Assembly: GCA_030640495.1 (NCBI GenBank)
Contig: DAOWJH010000031.1
Coordinates: 1-5,176, forward strand
From: Dehalococcoidia bacterium
GTDB taxonomy: Bacteria; Chloroflexota; Dehalococcoidia; Dehalococcoidales; DAOWJH01
Direction: 5' to 3'
Length of the DNA stretch: 5,176 bases
The notes under the pieces were generated by a model. It did not search any database and had not been told where the DNA came from. It saw nothing but the letters and a program-made list of their open reading frames with translations. Of this stretch, positions 5,104-5,176 are shown piece by piece; positions within the stretch are counted from its first letter, which is position 1; each line of letters begins with the position of its first letter. Position numbers and translations under genes: made by a program.

Positions 5104-5150
5104 TAGATACCATTAGTGAAATAACCTTGCTCCTTAGAGATTGTTTATCT

Positions 5151-5176
5151 ACCTCACCCCCTTAATCCCCCTCTCC
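5151..5176 (+). repeat. C-rich intergenic repeat, copy C (cut by window end)
   Basis: The last 26 bases (ACCTCACCCCCTTAATCCCC and on) align with the first half of copies A and B read on their minus strands, ACCCTATCCCCTTTATCCCC in A. It is in the opposite orientation, and the hairpin half would lie beyond the window. It is upstream of the tsaD promoter. Confidence 0.5.

Overview
This 5.2 kb window reads as ordinary chromosomal DNA from a bacterium of the Dehalococcoidia (Chloroflexota) or a close relative. That placement is an inference from the GroEL amino end (MAKQIIFGEE...), the GroES/GroEL pair and the XRE-type and DUF2851 proteins. No rRNA or other strong taxonomic marker is present. Base composition is intermediate and even throughout, and there is no transposase, integrase, CRISPR array or tRNA.

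Layout. Positions 1-2123 hold a leftward heat-shock unit: a promoter, a CIRCE operator, groES, a 25-bp gap, groEL with a TTG start, and a G/C-rich hairpin followed by a T-run as terminator. Positions 2124-2261 are a short spacer with little in it. Positions 2262-2668 form a compact rightward regulatory block. It has a promoter placed so that the mRNA of a small XRE-type repressor would be leaderless, then the repressor gene. A second, fully consensus promoter overlaps the repressor stop codon, and an intrinsic terminator follows about 40 bp after its -10 box. Three similar inverted repeats (7-bp arms, 4-bp spacer) lie over the two promoters and just after the terminator. Positions 2685-4141 carry a third promoter-like sequence, a hairpin repeat and a DUF2851 gene starting at TTG. 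On the other strand tsaD (tRNA t6A modification) converges on it, and the two genes overlap by 33 bp at their 3' ends. The window ends in a truncated copy of an intergenic C-rich repeat, also present after groEL and before the DUF2851 gene.

How the parts work together. GroES and GroEL form the chaperonin folding machine, and the CIRCE site implies repression by HrcA, whose gene is not in the window. TsaD is the catalytic partner in t6A37 synthesis on tRNA. The DUF2851 protein has no established role. The most notable element is the XRE block. The shared inverted repeats suggest that the repressor controls its own promoter and a second promoter that would make an RNA of about 60 nt. This is inferred from sequence reading alone.
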